DNA of 20,345 nucleotides from an uncultured Collinsella sp. (GCA_900542945.1 UQPI01000037.1:1-20345); one strand, 5' to 3'; positions 1-7,322 are shown, counted from the first letter of the stretch. The notes: a model not told the origin generated them from the sequence alone. Program-made: numbers and translations.

Positions 1-52
1 GCTTTTTTGCTTGTCCCACGCCCATTAGCCAAGGCTGTAGCTACGGATATTT

Positions 53-113
53 ATGGAATGTAATCCATATTTTCATGAGATATTTTGATAAAATGGATTC
101 GGTTCCATATTTT
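53..113 (+). promoter_or_regulatory. Promoter of the AAA+ ATPase gene with two matching palindromes
   Basis: A candidate promoter has -35 TTGATA at 85-90, a 17-nt spacer and -10 TATTTT at 108-113. Two palindromes of the form ATGGA-N6-TCCAT lie at 53-68 and 93-108. Each is followed by ATATTTT, so the ten bases TCCATATTTT recur exactly 40 bases apart (64-73 and 104-113). The second palindrome fills the spacer between the -35 and -10 boxes, the classic position for a repressor site. The repressor is unknown. The rest of 1-172 is AT-rich and shows no gene. Confidence 0.5.
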
Positions 114-172
114 TTGTAATTTCATATAAATATTGATTTTGTTCCAATGTTTCAGACCCAGGGAGAGGCTTT

Positions 173-1378
173 ATGGATTTGATTGACCGCAAACAGTACC
201 TCGACTGGCTCATTTCGTGGAAAGACACGCATGTTATCAAGGTCGTTTCGGGCGTGCGTAGGTCCGGCAAATCGAAGCTATTCGAGATTTACCGTGGTCA
301 TTTACGCGACCATGGAACCACAGATGCCCAGGTTATATCCCTCAACTTTGAAGATCTGGAGTTCGAGTCTCTTACGTCGTATAGAGCACTCTACGACTAC
401 GTTTCCGCCAGACTCGTCCCCGATAAGATGAACTACGTTTTTCTGGACGAGATACAGCATGTCGAGCACTTCGAAAAAGCCGTCGACAGCCTATTTATCA
501 GGGACAATGTCGATCTCTACATAACCGGTTCCAACGCCTATCTGCTCTCGAGCGAGCTGGCAACCTTACTATCCGGTCGCTACGTAGAGCTCAAGATGCT
601 GCCCCTCTCCTTTAAAGAGTTTTGCTCGGCAAAAACCAATGGCGGAAAGGCTCCTACCCAGCTGTTTGACGAGTACATCACCCGGGGCTCTTTTCCCTTT
701 ATCGCCGAGACGGGTATTCAGGGACCCCAGGCGCGCGATTATCTTATGAGCCTCTACGATACCATCGTCATACGCGACGTTATCGAACGCCTGAAGGTCT
801 CGGACGTCCCGACCCTGCGCGATATCACCAAGTTCCTACTCCATAGCATTGGAAACCGGATCTCGATTAAAAAAATCTCCGACACGCTCTCGTCCAACGG
901 CAACAAAACCGACCAGAAAACCGTAGCCAAGTACCTCAAAGGCTTAACAGACAGCCTTGTGTTGTACTTTGCTCCGCGCTATAACCTGCGCGGTCGGCAG
1001 CTTCTTTCAACAAACGGCAAATACTACGCCGTTGACCTTGGACTTAGAGGCGCTCTCGTCAAAACCCAAAGCAGCGATATCGGTCATATCCTCGAAAATG
1101 TTGTTTATCTCGAGCTCCTACGCCGTGGATACGACGTCTACGTGGGCGATATCGACGGCGGGGAAATTGATTTTGTTGCCCTAAACTCAGACGAGACAGC
1201 CTATTTTCAGGTTTCAGCCACAACGCTCGACGAAACTACCCTCAATCGAGAGTTGGCCCCCTTTAAGAAAGTCCGAGACAACTACCCCAAGACGCTTCTT
1301 ACGCTCGACACGCTGTTTGCGGACGCGAACTACGAAGGAGTCCGCAAGCGCAACGTGATCGACTGGCTCCTGGAGTAA
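173..1378 (+). CDS. AAA+ ATPase with DUF4143 C-terminal domain (AAA_14 family)
   Basis: 401-residue predicted cytoplasmic ATPase. Residues 27-34 (GVRRSGKS) form the Walker A loop, YVFLDE at 88-93 is Walker B, and TGSNA at 118-122 is the sensor-1 region. The C-terminal part (about 195-350) is a DUF4143 domain. It ends in a GEIDF...FQVS stretch (330-348) that resembles the degenerate PD-(D/E)XK nuclease-like fold known in this family. The start is supported by GGGAGAGG four bases upstream of the ATG. Proteins of this kind are common in gut bacteria and archaea, often as many paralogs, and their cellular role is not established. It stands alone, and the next gene is convergent. The promoter palindromes suggest its expression is controlled. 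Family assignment is firm; function is not assigned. Confidence 0.85.
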   Translation: MDLIDRKQYLDWLISWKDTHVIKVVSGVRRSGKSKLFEIYRGHLRDHGTTDAQVISLNFEDLEFESLTSYRALYDYVSARLVPDKMNYVFLDEIQHVEHFEKAVDSLFIRDNVDLYITGSNAYLLSSELATLLSGRYVELKMLPLSFKEFCSAKTNGGKAPTQLFDEYITRGSFPFIAETGIQGPQARDYLMSLYDTIVIRDVIERLKVSDVPTLRDITKFLLHSIGNRISIKKISDTLSSNGNKTDQKTVAKYLKGLTDSLVLYFAPRYNLRGRQLLSTNGKYYAVDLGLRGALVKTQSSDIGHILENVVYLELLRRGYDVYVGDIDGGEIDFVALNSDETAYFQVSATTLDETTLNRELAPFKKVRDNYPKTLLTLDTLFADANYEGVRKRNVIDWLLE

Positions 1379-1445
1379 CTTGTAACGTCATAACCCTCCG
1401 CCAGCTCCTTACCAAGGCCGCAGCCCCAGTCGCTTAACGCACAAT

Positions 1446-1492
1446 GCCCCTCTTATCGGCCAAAACAGCAATCTTGGCGTGATAAGAGGGGC
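1446..1492. terminator. Long hairpin between convergent genes
   Basis: A perfect 12-bp stem pairs 1446-1457 with 1481-1492, and an inner stem GCCAA/TTGGC (1459-1463 with 1474-1478) extends it. It lies between the convergent ATPase and HAD phosphatase genes, so it probably ends transcription from one or both sides. Neither side has a clear T-run, so it is not a textbook intrinsic terminator. The rest of 1379-1579 shows no gene. Confidence 0.45.
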
Positions 1493-1579
1493 TGACTGCG
1501 TCGGCGCCTCCACGCAGGCGCCGTTGCCGCCACCGTCCTGCGAGCTCGGGTGCGGGATATGGCGACTCACGTGCGAACG

Positions 1580-2230
1580 CTAACGCACGGCCTTGACCGC
1601 GGCCGGCAGATCGAACAGCGTATCGAGCACAGCCTCGCAGCCGTCCACCACGTCCTGCGGCAGCGGCACGATGTCGGGAACGGCAAACACATGGCAACCG
1701 GCCGTGATGCCCGAGACGCAACCGTTGCGTGAGTCCTCGACCACGGCGCACTCCTCGGGGGCAAAGCCCGCGCGCTCGCAGGCGAGCAGGTACATCTCGG
1801 GGTCGGGCTTGCCGTGCACGACGTCCTCGCCGCAGGTCACCGTCTCAAACTTGTCAAAGAGGCCAACCATCTTAAGGTTGCGCTCGGCGGTAACGTGGCG
1901 CGACGACGTCGCAAGGCCCACGTGATAGCCCGCAGCCAGCAGCTCGTCGAGGCACTCGGCAGCGCCGGCCTTAAGCTCCAGTTCGGTCTTGACCATCTCG
2001 TCGCGAATCTCCCTATGGCGACGATAGATTGCCTCAGCGGTTTCGCAGCTGCCGTAATGCTCATCAAGGATCTCCATGACATCGGACAGCGTGCGACCGA
2101 TAAACTGATGGATCAGCGCATCATCAATCGCGAATCCCAGCTCGGCCGCGCCCGCCTTCCACGCCTTGATACCCAAACGCTCGGTATCGACCAGCGTTCC
2201 GTCCATGTCAAAAATGACAGCCTTGATCAT
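1580..2230 (-). CDS. HAD-superfamily phosphatase, beta-phosphoglucomutase-like (intact copy)
   Basis: 216-residue HAD hydrolase of subfamily IA. The nucleophile motif is DMDGT with Asp8 and Asp10. Motif II lies at LATSS, the motif III lysine in GKPDPE, and the acidic motif IV in VVEDSRNG. Members remove phosphate from small sugar phosphates or move it between positions; the substrate cannot be read from the sequence. The start at 2230 was chosen over the longer frame because GGGGA lies five bases upstream and MIKAVIFDMDG is the usual N-terminus. A second copy, roughly four-fifths identical by eye, lies at 5480-6129 but is frameshifted, so this is the functional paralog. It is divergent from larE. 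Confidence 0.85.
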   Translation of the reverse strand: MIKAVIFDMDGTLVDTERLGIKAWKAGAAELGFAIDDALIHQFIGRTLSDVMEILDEHYGSCETAEAIYRRHREIRDEMVKTELELKAGAAECLDELLAAGYHVGLATSSRHVTAERNLKMVGLFDKFETVTCGEDVVHGKPDPEMYLLACERAGFAPEECAVVEDSRNGCVSGITAGCHVFAVPDIVPLPQDVVDGCEAVLDTLFDLPAAVKAVR

Positions 2231-2286
2231 ATCGGTCCCCCATCTCTTCGCGCTGCTGTACTCCCGCAACTTTACCGCACCTGTAA

Positions 2287-2330
2287 ACTTGTATATAACG
2301 TATATAGCATATTGCACTTTCGTTACATAG
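2287..2330 (-). promoter_or_regulatory. Conserved upstream block of the HAD phosphatase
   Basis: An AT-rich block centred on TATATAACGTATATA is repeated almost unchanged in front of the second HAD copy (6179-6222). About 29 bases in a row are identical, and the flanks then drift. It is nearly palindromic and TATATA-rich, so it may hold the -10 box and an operator of the phosphatase. No convincing -35 box was seen. Confidence 0.4.
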
Positions 2331-2341
2331 ATAGAAGTCTT

Positions 2342-2381
2342 ATGACAAGCGACTCGGTAGGATTATAGTTTTCGACCGAGT
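2342..2381 (+). promoter_or_regulatory. larE promoter with inverted repeat around the -10 box
   Basis: ATGACA (2342-2347), a 16-nt spacer and TATAGT (2364-2369) each match the sigma-70 consensus in five of six positions. A perfect 7-bp inverted repeat, ACTCGGT (2352-2358) and ACCGAGT (2375-2381), straddles the -10 box. It could be an operator, or a hairpin at the very start of the transcript. Confidence 0.45.
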
Positions 2382-2403
2382 ACTCAACGGCAAGGATCGA
2401 CTT

Positions 2404-3282
2404 ATGCTTTCAGACACCACCGCGCCCGCAGAGGGGCTTCAGGACAAACTCGCAGCGCTCGAGCAGCTGCTTTTAGCATACGGACGCGTCGCCATCGGCT
2501 TTTCCGGTGGCGTCGACAGCAGCTTTTTGGCCGCGGTCTGCGCCCGCATCATGCCCGCCAGCACGCTTCTTGTTCACCTCACCACGCCGCTCATCGGCAC
2601 GCCCGAGCAGGCTTCGTTTGAGCGGGCGGTTGACGGGCAGGCCGATGAGGGGCCGCATTTTAAGCTCCCCGTGCTCAACCTCTCGGTCGATCAGCTGCAG
2701 CTCCCCCAGGTAGCCTGCAACGACGCCAACCGCTGCTACCACTGCAAGCGCGCCGGCTTTACCGCCATCGTCAACCACGCCAAGTCGCTGGGCTTTCCCA
2801 CCGTCATCGACGGCAGCAACGCAAGCGACCGCGGCGACTACCGCCCCGGCATGCGCGCCGCCCAGGAGCTCGGCGTGCGCTCGCCGCTTATGGAGGTCGG
2901 CTTTACCAAGGACGAGGAGCGCGAGCTGCTACGCGCCTGGGGCTATCCCGTCTGGAACCTGCCGGCAGGAGCCTGCCTGGCCACGCGAGTCCCCACGGGC
3001 GAGGAGCTCACGCGCGAGAAGGTCGATGTAATCCGCACCTGTGAGGACTACCTGCACGACCTTGGCCTGGACCAGGTCCGCGCACGCCTCGTCGGCGGCT
3101 GCATGCATATCGAGGCCGAGCCGGCAGACGTCGCCAAGATCGCCGCCCTCAGCGGTGCCGCCGTCGACGCCGAAGGCAAGACCCCGCTGCCCGCCGCCAT
3201 CGAGTCCACGCTGCGCGAGCTGGGCTGCGGCCATATCTCCCCCGAGGTCACCCCCTACATCCACGGCAACATGAACCTTTAA
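2404..3282 (+). CDS. larE: LarE-type ATP-dependent sulfur transferase (nickel-pincer cofactor synthesis)
   Basis: 292-residue member of the PP-loop ATP pyrophosphatase superfamily. SGGVDSS at residues 34-40 is the PP-loop that binds ATP. The GACLATR stretch with Cys191 matches the family's conserved cysteine region, and Cys105, Cys111 and Cys114 form a second cysteine cluster. In characterised LarE the enzyme adenylates a pyridinium carboxylate precursor and donates sulfur to it, building the nickel-pincer cofactor of lactate racemase. The start has AAGGA seven bases upstream. No larA, larB or larC is in the window, so the gene stands apart from any cofactor operon here. Some LarE-like proteins may serve other sulfur-insertion roles. 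Confidence 0.85.
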   Translation: MLSDTTAPAEGLQDKLAALEQLLLAYGRVAIGFSGGVDSSFLAAVCARIMPASTLLVHLTTPLIGTPEQASFERAVDGQADEGPHFKLPVLNLSVDQLQLPQVACNDANRCYHCKRAGFTAIVNHAKSLGFPTVIDGSNASDRGDYRPGMRAAQELGVRSPLMEVGFTKDEERELLRAWGYPVWNLPAGACLATRVPTGEELTREKVDVIRTCEDYLHDLGLDQVRARLVGGCMHIEAEPADVAKIAALSGAAVDAEGKTPLPAAIESTLRELGCGHISPEVTPYIHGNMNL

Positions 3283-3300
3283 GTTACGCCGTTTAACCTA

Positions 3301-3340
3301 CCAAAAAGGGACAGGTTTATTTTGGCAGGTTTTATCTGGG
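3301..3340. repeat. Dispersed ~40-nt repeat, copy 1
   Basis: The element begins CCAAAAAGGGACAGG and continues through TTTATTTTGGCAGG to ATCTGGG. Two more copies in the same orientation lie at 5386-5430 and 6236-6280, and a core of 27 bases is identical in all three. CCAAAA and TTTTGG inside it can pair to a short hairpin. All copies lie between genes. It looks like a small genome-wide intergenic repeat and not an insertion sequence. Confidence 0.75.
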
Positions 3341-3358
3341 GAAATATCGCGGAACCAT

Positions 3359-3403
3359 CGCCTCTCTAGTATCCACCTAACTTCGAGAGACACTAGAGAG
3401 GCG
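3359..3403. repeat. Inverted repeat at the 3' end of the AlbA_2 gene
   Basis: A perfect 12-bp inverted repeat has CGCCTCTCTAGT on the left arm (3359-3370) and ACTAGAGAGGCG on the right (3392-3403). The arms carry a CTCTCTAG motif close to the TCTCTCTAA boxes in front of the same gene. It lies 12 bases past the stop codon and could act as a terminator, but there is no T-run. It could equally be another protein binding site. Confidence 0.5.
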
Positions 3404-3415
3404 ACTCGGCTGCAT

Positions 3416-5116
3416 CTACCTCTTCCGATAGCGGCGGTTGCGGCTCGTCGATGAACCCATTACTTCAATGAGTCCTTTATCCGCCATTTTTGGCAGATGG
3501 TAACGGACGGACGAAATCTTGACCCCCGATGCAACCGCTATTTCTCGCGCCGTCATATCCATTCCGGCGCTGAGAGCCTCCAGGATCCTATCCGCCGTCG
3601 AAGCTGACGATTCTCTGCTCATATCGATAATTTCAAACGTGTCTTTGCCACACTTTGACAGGACATGTTTATCGACAAGGTCCCCGCAGATCAGGCGAAT
3701 GTCATCCGAATCCCACTTCAAAGCCTCTCGTATTTTTTGAACATCGCATACGCACCCATGCTCCCGCATAAACATGAGCAATGTTTCCTCGCGATGCGTC
3801 AGTTCGGTGTCCACATGGCCCTGAATCCACATGCGGTTTTCAGCAAGCTCCGCCCCGTGCCGGGAAAGCAGCACCGTAAACGAATCGGCCTTAACGATAA
3901 ATTTCGGCCTGCCAAGCGAACGAGACTCCATCTCGCGAATCATAGCCGGGATGCCAGATCCCTGACTTTCCGCAACAGCCCCCTCAGCATGCTCTAACGG
4001 CGTCGCCCCCATCAGACTCATGAGCTTTGGGTTTCGACAGCGCGATTCCCCGTCCGCAAGATTGTCCAACGTCTTTCCGCCCCAAAGCCCGCCGGGGTTT
4101 TTGATTTCTATTCTGTCTGGGTAGATATCGACGCTCACGGCCTGCCCCACAAACATGGGCGAATACTCTCGATGGATACAGGCATTCGCCAAGGCCTCGC
4201 GCAAAACCTCCTGGGGTACTTCCCAATCTTCCCTTCTACCAGCGCCTCGCACTATCGCCGCTTTGCGCAAGTTTCGTCCGATCGCAGCGAGGGCATCTTC
4301 GATGCAAGCCGGAATCGGGCCATCGCACAACTGGCGGTCAATAAACCGGTGTTGCCCAGGAGCAGATTTTTCCACATCGGAATGAACGGCGACATCGATC
4401 ATCAGCTTAGGATAGAACTGCTGGGGGTAAATTCCCGCCGACAGCAGCCCCGCGAGCTTCACAGCTCCATCCTTTGTAGTGATATTGAGTCTGGCCAGCT
4501 GCTTTTCCAGCGTATCGGCCCCGCGCAAAACGCGCGGGGTCTGCAGCCGGCGATTTGCGATAATGGACCGCACGACATCTGGATCCAAATCCTCGACTGT
4601 TGCCTCCGAAACCACCGTACCGTCTGCATCACTCGGAAGCAGCGCGCTCTGTAGCTCATATAGCTCAGCGGGCGACATCTTGATATCTTTATCATCCACG
4701 CGCTTGTAGCTACCGTTCTGCACGCCGCGCGCGCCGATATAGCATGGCTTCGCTTTGAGCTCAAGTTCAAAGATGCGCACCAGAAGTACCTGGAGCCCGT
4801 CGACCTCGCCTCGATCAAGCTCATACCGCGGCGCATGGGTCACCACCGCCGCTGAGCCTCCGTCTCCGATACCCGAAACAAACTGGTCGCGCACCCTATC
4901 GATAGCAAAGTTGGCAGAAGGAACAAATCCTTCGGCTTCGTTCAGGCCCAAAATAATGAGCCCGCCCGCAGTGTTCGCAAAAGCACTCACTGTCTCCCAT
5001 ACGTCTGCACTCAATTTATTCGTGCAGGCTTTAACTTCTACCGATGCGTCATCGGTCCCCCGCCTGCGAAGGCGCTCAACGATGAGGCCAAGAGGTTCAT
5101 CCAGCAGCATTGGCAT
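3416..5116 (-). CDS. AlbA_2 domain / GHKL-type ATP-binding protein with C-terminal winged helices
   Basis: 566 residues. The N-terminus (about 1-140) is an AlbA_2 (Schlafen-like) domain with SVEVKA and ETVSAFANTAGGLIILGLNE. The middle (about 300-400) resembles the HATPase_c_4 region, with REALANACIHREY at 306-318, EIKNPGGL and GSGIPAM. The C-terminus carries two winged-helix-like segments (about 440-500 and 508-560, the second with TAREIAVASGVKISSVRYHLPKM) and a basic tail. Such proteins are annotated as putative transcriptional regulators or ATP-binding proteins; few are characterised. ATG at 5116 is used, but the ATG at 5110 is also possible. The TCTCTCTAA array starts four bases upstream and overlaps where the ribosome binds, so autoregulation is likely by inference. 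Confidence 0.8.
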   Translation of the reverse strand: MPMLLDEPLGLIVERLRRRGTDDASVEVKACTNKLSADVWETVSAFANTAGGLIILGLNEAEGFVPSANFAIDRVRDQFVSGIGDGGSAAVVTHAPRYELDRGEVDGLQVLLVRIFELELKAKPCYIGARGVQNGSYKRVDDKDIKMSPAELYELQSALLPSDADGTVVSEATVEDLDPDVVRSIIANRRLQTPRVLRGADTLEKQLARLNITTKDGAVKLAGLLSAGIYPQQFYPKLMIDVAVHSDVEKSAPGQHRFIDRQLCDGPIPACIEDALAAIGRNLRKAAIVRGAGRREDWEVPQEVLREALANACIHREYSPMFVGQAVSVDIYPDRIEIKNPGGLWGGKTLDNLADGESRCRNPKLMSLMGATPLEHAEGAVAESQGSGIPAMIREMESRSLGRPKFIVKADSFTVLLSRHGAELAENRMWIQGHVDTELTHREETLLMFMREHGCVCDVQKIREALKWDSDDIRLICGDLVDKHVLSKCGKDTFEIIDMSRESSASTADRILEALSAGMDMTAREIAVASGVKISSVRYHLPKMADKGLIEVMGSSTSRNRRYRKR

Positions 5117-5120
5117 TCCG

Positions 5121-5309
5121 TCTCTCTAAAACAATAGATTTATCTCTCTAGAGTTTAGTATATCTCTCTAACTTTAGAGAGATAAGCGCCTAATTTTAGA
5201 GAGTTATTTAGAGAGATGTATCAAATTCACTGCTAGATTATCTAAGGCCATCTCTCTAACCGACTTTCTCTTTAGAGAGACGTTTAGAGAGACGAGCGCA
5301 TCTCTCTAA
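5121..5309 (-). promoter_or_regulatory. Ten-box TCTCTCTAA operator array
   Basis: Ten copies of TCTCTCTAA or its complement TTAGAGAGA lie within 189 bases. Forward boxes start at 5121, 5143 (ends in G), 5163, 5251 and 5301. Complement boxes start at 5174, 5196 (last base T), 5208, 5272 and 5284. Boxes 5163-5171 and 5174-5182 make a perfect palindrome with a two-base centre. Successive starts are 22, 20, 11, 22, 12, 43, 21, 12 and 17 bases apart, mostly close to whole helical turns. This is what cooperative binding of a protein along one DNA face would need. The protein encoded just downstream, with its winged helices, is the natural candidate. Confidence 0.7.
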
Positions 5310-5385
5310 CCATGTGCTCCGCTCTTTAAAGCGTACACATCCCAACCGTGCCATAAGTTGCGGCGGGCATTACCCCGCCAACCCG

Positions 5386-5430
5386 CCAAAAGAGGACGGG
5401 TTTATTTTGGCAGGTTTTATCTGGGAAAAC
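5386..5430. repeat. Dispersed ~40-nt repeat, copy 2
   Basis: Same element as at 3301 and 6236, with a few changes in its left part (CCAAAAGAGGACGGG). It lies past the 3' end of the broken HAD copy. With the copy at 6236 it forms a direct pair that brackets that pseudogene. The remaining sequence at 5310-5479 holds no gene that I can support. Confidence 0.75.
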
Positions 5431-5479
5431 GCAAGCGAGGCCACGCCGAAGCCACCGTCATCAGCCTCGGCGCATACCT

Positions 5480-6129
5480 TTAGCGCACGGCCCTGACCGC
5501 CGCCGTCAGATCGAACAGCGTATCGAGCACGGCCTCGCAGTCATCTACCACGTCCTGCGGCAGCGGCAAGATATCAGGCACAGCAAAGACATGGCAGCCG
5601 GCCGCGATGCCAGAGACGCAGCCGTTGCGTGAGTCCTCGACCACGGCACGTTCCTCGGGAGCAAAGCCCGCGCGCTCGCAGGCGAGCAGGTAGATCTCGG
5701 GATCGGGCTTGCCGTTCAGGGTATCCTCGTTGCAGGTCACCGTTTCAAACTTGTCAAAGAGGCCGACCGTCTTAAGGTTGCGCTCGGCCGCAACGCGGCG
5801 CGACGACGTCGCAAGACCCACGTGATAGCCCGCGCCAGCAGCTCGTCCAGGCACTCGGCAGCGCCGGCCTTAAGCTCCAGATCGGTCTTGACCATCTCGT
5901 CGAGAGCATTCCTGTAGCGAGCTTCGACCGTCTCGACGATTTCGCGGCTGCCGTAATGCTCCTCAAGGATGTCCCTGACATCGGGCATCGAGCGACCGAT
6001 AAACTGATGGACCAGCGCATTGTCAATCGCAATCCCCAGCTCGGCAGCGCCCACCTTCCATGCCCTCATGTCCAAACGCTCGGTATCGACCAGCGTGCCG
6101 TCCATGTCAAAAATGACAGCCTTGATCAT
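5480..6129 (-). pseudogene. HAD-superfamily phosphatase, second copy, frameshifted
   Basis: A paralog of the gene at 1580-2230, similar along its whole length and alike in its upstream block. Intact, it would be 651 bases; here it is 650. One base (an A on the plus strand) is missing between 5833 and 5834 relative to the first copy. The reading frame from ATG 6129 (MIKAVIFDMDG, Asp8/Asp10 present) therefore runs out of phase after the residues AGAAECLDELLA. The rest (GYHVGLATSS...KPDPE...VVEDSRNG) continues in another frame to the stop at 5480. No slippery heptamer is visible at the site, so programmed frameshifting is unlikely. A sequencing error is the main alternative to real decay, since both parts remain well conserved. 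Confidence 0.8.
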
Positions 6130-6178
6130 ATCGGTCCCCTTCGCCGGCTTGTATTGCCGCCACTCTACCACGCTTTCC

Positions 6179-6222
6179 AACTTGTATATAACGTATATAG
6201 CATATTGGGCTTTTGTTACATG
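6179..6222 (-). promoter_or_regulatory. Conserved upstream block of the HAD pseudogene
   Basis: Duplicate of the block at 2287-2330, with TATATAACGTATATA and a following GCATATTG. Its first 29 bases are identical to the first copy. It shows that the duplication included the promoter region. Confidence 0.4.
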
Positions 6223-6235
6223 AATCAATAGCCCA

Positions 6236-6280
6236 CCAAAAAGGGACAGGTTTATTTTGGCAGGTTTTATCTGGGAAAAC
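6236..6280. repeat. Dispersed ~40-nt repeat, copy 3
   Basis: Third copy of the intergenic element, nearest to copy 1 in its left part and to copy 2 in its GGGAAAAC end. It lies about 60 bases upstream of the endonuclease start. Confidence 0.75.
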
Positions 6281-6338
6281 GGTCTGCGGCGTCTCCTGCT
6301 AGACTGGTAGATTCGCAACCGATTACCCAGGAGCCCCC

Positions 6339-7322
6339 ATGTCACGCAAGTCCGCCTACAAGCAAGTACTTTCCATCGGCACCGCCGTGGTGCTGGGATT
6401 TGCGCTGTTTACGGGATCGCTCGACGGGGCGCCCAAGCTGCTGTCGCCGCAAAGCGATGAGCAGGCGGCGGCCCTGGCCGAGAAGCAAAACGAGAGCCCC
6501 AGCCGCACCGATGACGAGGCGGACTTGGTCGCCCGGCTCGAATCGGGAACAGCGAGCTCCACGGATTCCGAAGGCGGCCAAGACGCCGGCGATGGCTCCG
6601 AATCGAATGCGGCAGGCAACGGTGATAGCGCCCCCGCCGACAGCGCCGCCACCCCCATCGACGAGGTCGAAAATCCCGATCTCGGCCGCGCGCGCGGCGT
6701 ATACCTCACCAGCATTCCCGACTATGCCGGTAACCCCTACGTCGCCCTTCGCGCTGATGGCACGCACCCGCTCGGCACACCGTCGTTCACGCTCGATGAA
6801 TACGAACGCGCCACCGAAGAGGGCTGCTTCAAGAAGTTCTCCAAGCTCGACAGCCTGGGCCGTACCCGCAAAGCACTCGCCTGCATGGGACTCGAATCGC
6901 TCGGCAAAGGCAAGCGCGGCGATATCTCACGTATCCATCCTGCCGGTTGGCACCAGCAGCGCTACGACTTTATTCCGGGTCAAAGCCTCTACAACCGCTG
7001 CCACCTCATCGCCTGGTCGCTCTGCGGCGAGAACGCCAATCGCAAGAATCTCCTCACCGGCACGCGCTATCTCAACGAAACGGGCATGCTGCCGTTTGAA
7101 GAGCAGATCCTCGGCTACATCCGCGACACTGGCAACCATGTGCTCTACCGCGTCACGCCCATGTACAACGAAGAGGAACTCGTCTGCCGCGGTGTCCGCC
7201 TCGAGGCGCAATCGGTCGAGGACCACGGCAAGACACTGTGCTTCCACGTGTACTGCTACAACCTGCAGCCGCATGTGCAGATTGACTACGCCACCGGCAA
7301 AAACCAAGCCAACGGGGACTAA
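6339..7322 (+). CDS. Secreted or membrane-anchored DNA/RNA non-specific endonuclease
   Basis: 327 residues. A basic N-terminus and a hydrophobic stretch (about 9-26) form a signal peptide or membrane anchor. Residues 35-110 are a low-complexity linker rich in Ser, Asp, Ala, Glu and Gly. The nuclease domain (about 115-315) has YNRCHLIAWSLCGENANRKNL (218-238), the EndA-like variant of the DRGH motif, with His222 as expected general base and an Asn downstream for the metal. It is also followed by TGTRYLN and a GMLPFE stretch typical of that subgroup. Related enzymes degrade extracellular DNA or act in DNA uptake. The start has AGGAG five bases upstream. The gene stands alone with its own terminator. 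Confidence 0.85.
   Translation: MSRKSAYKQVLSIGTAVVLGFALFTGSLDGAPKLLSPQSDEQAAALAEKQNESPSRTDDEADLVARLESGTASSTDSEGGQDAGDGSESNAAGNGDSAPADSAATPIDEVENPDLGRARGVYLTSIPDYAGNPYVALRADGTHPLGTPSFTLDEYERATEEGCFKKFSKLDSLGRTRKALACMGLESLGKGKRGDISRIHPAGWHQQRYDFIPGQSLYNRCHLIAWSLCGENANRKNLLTGTRYLNETGMLPFEEQILGYIRDTGNHVLYRVTPMYNEEELVCRGVRLEAQSVEDHGKTLCFHVYCYNLQPHVQIDYATGKNQANGD

Noticed and set aside
5121..5309. CRISPR array as explanation for the TCTCTCTAA boxes
   Set aside because: The units are nine bases, occur in both orientations, have no spacers of constant length and no cas gene is near.
5480..6129. Programmed frameshifting in the second HAD copy
   Set aside because: No slippery heptamer or nearby stimulating structure was seen at the shift, and the intact paralog shows exactly one missing base.
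3301..6280. Insertion sequence ends as explanation for the three-copy repeat
   Set aside because: All three copies have the same orientation, no transposase lies between any pair, and no target-site duplication was visible.
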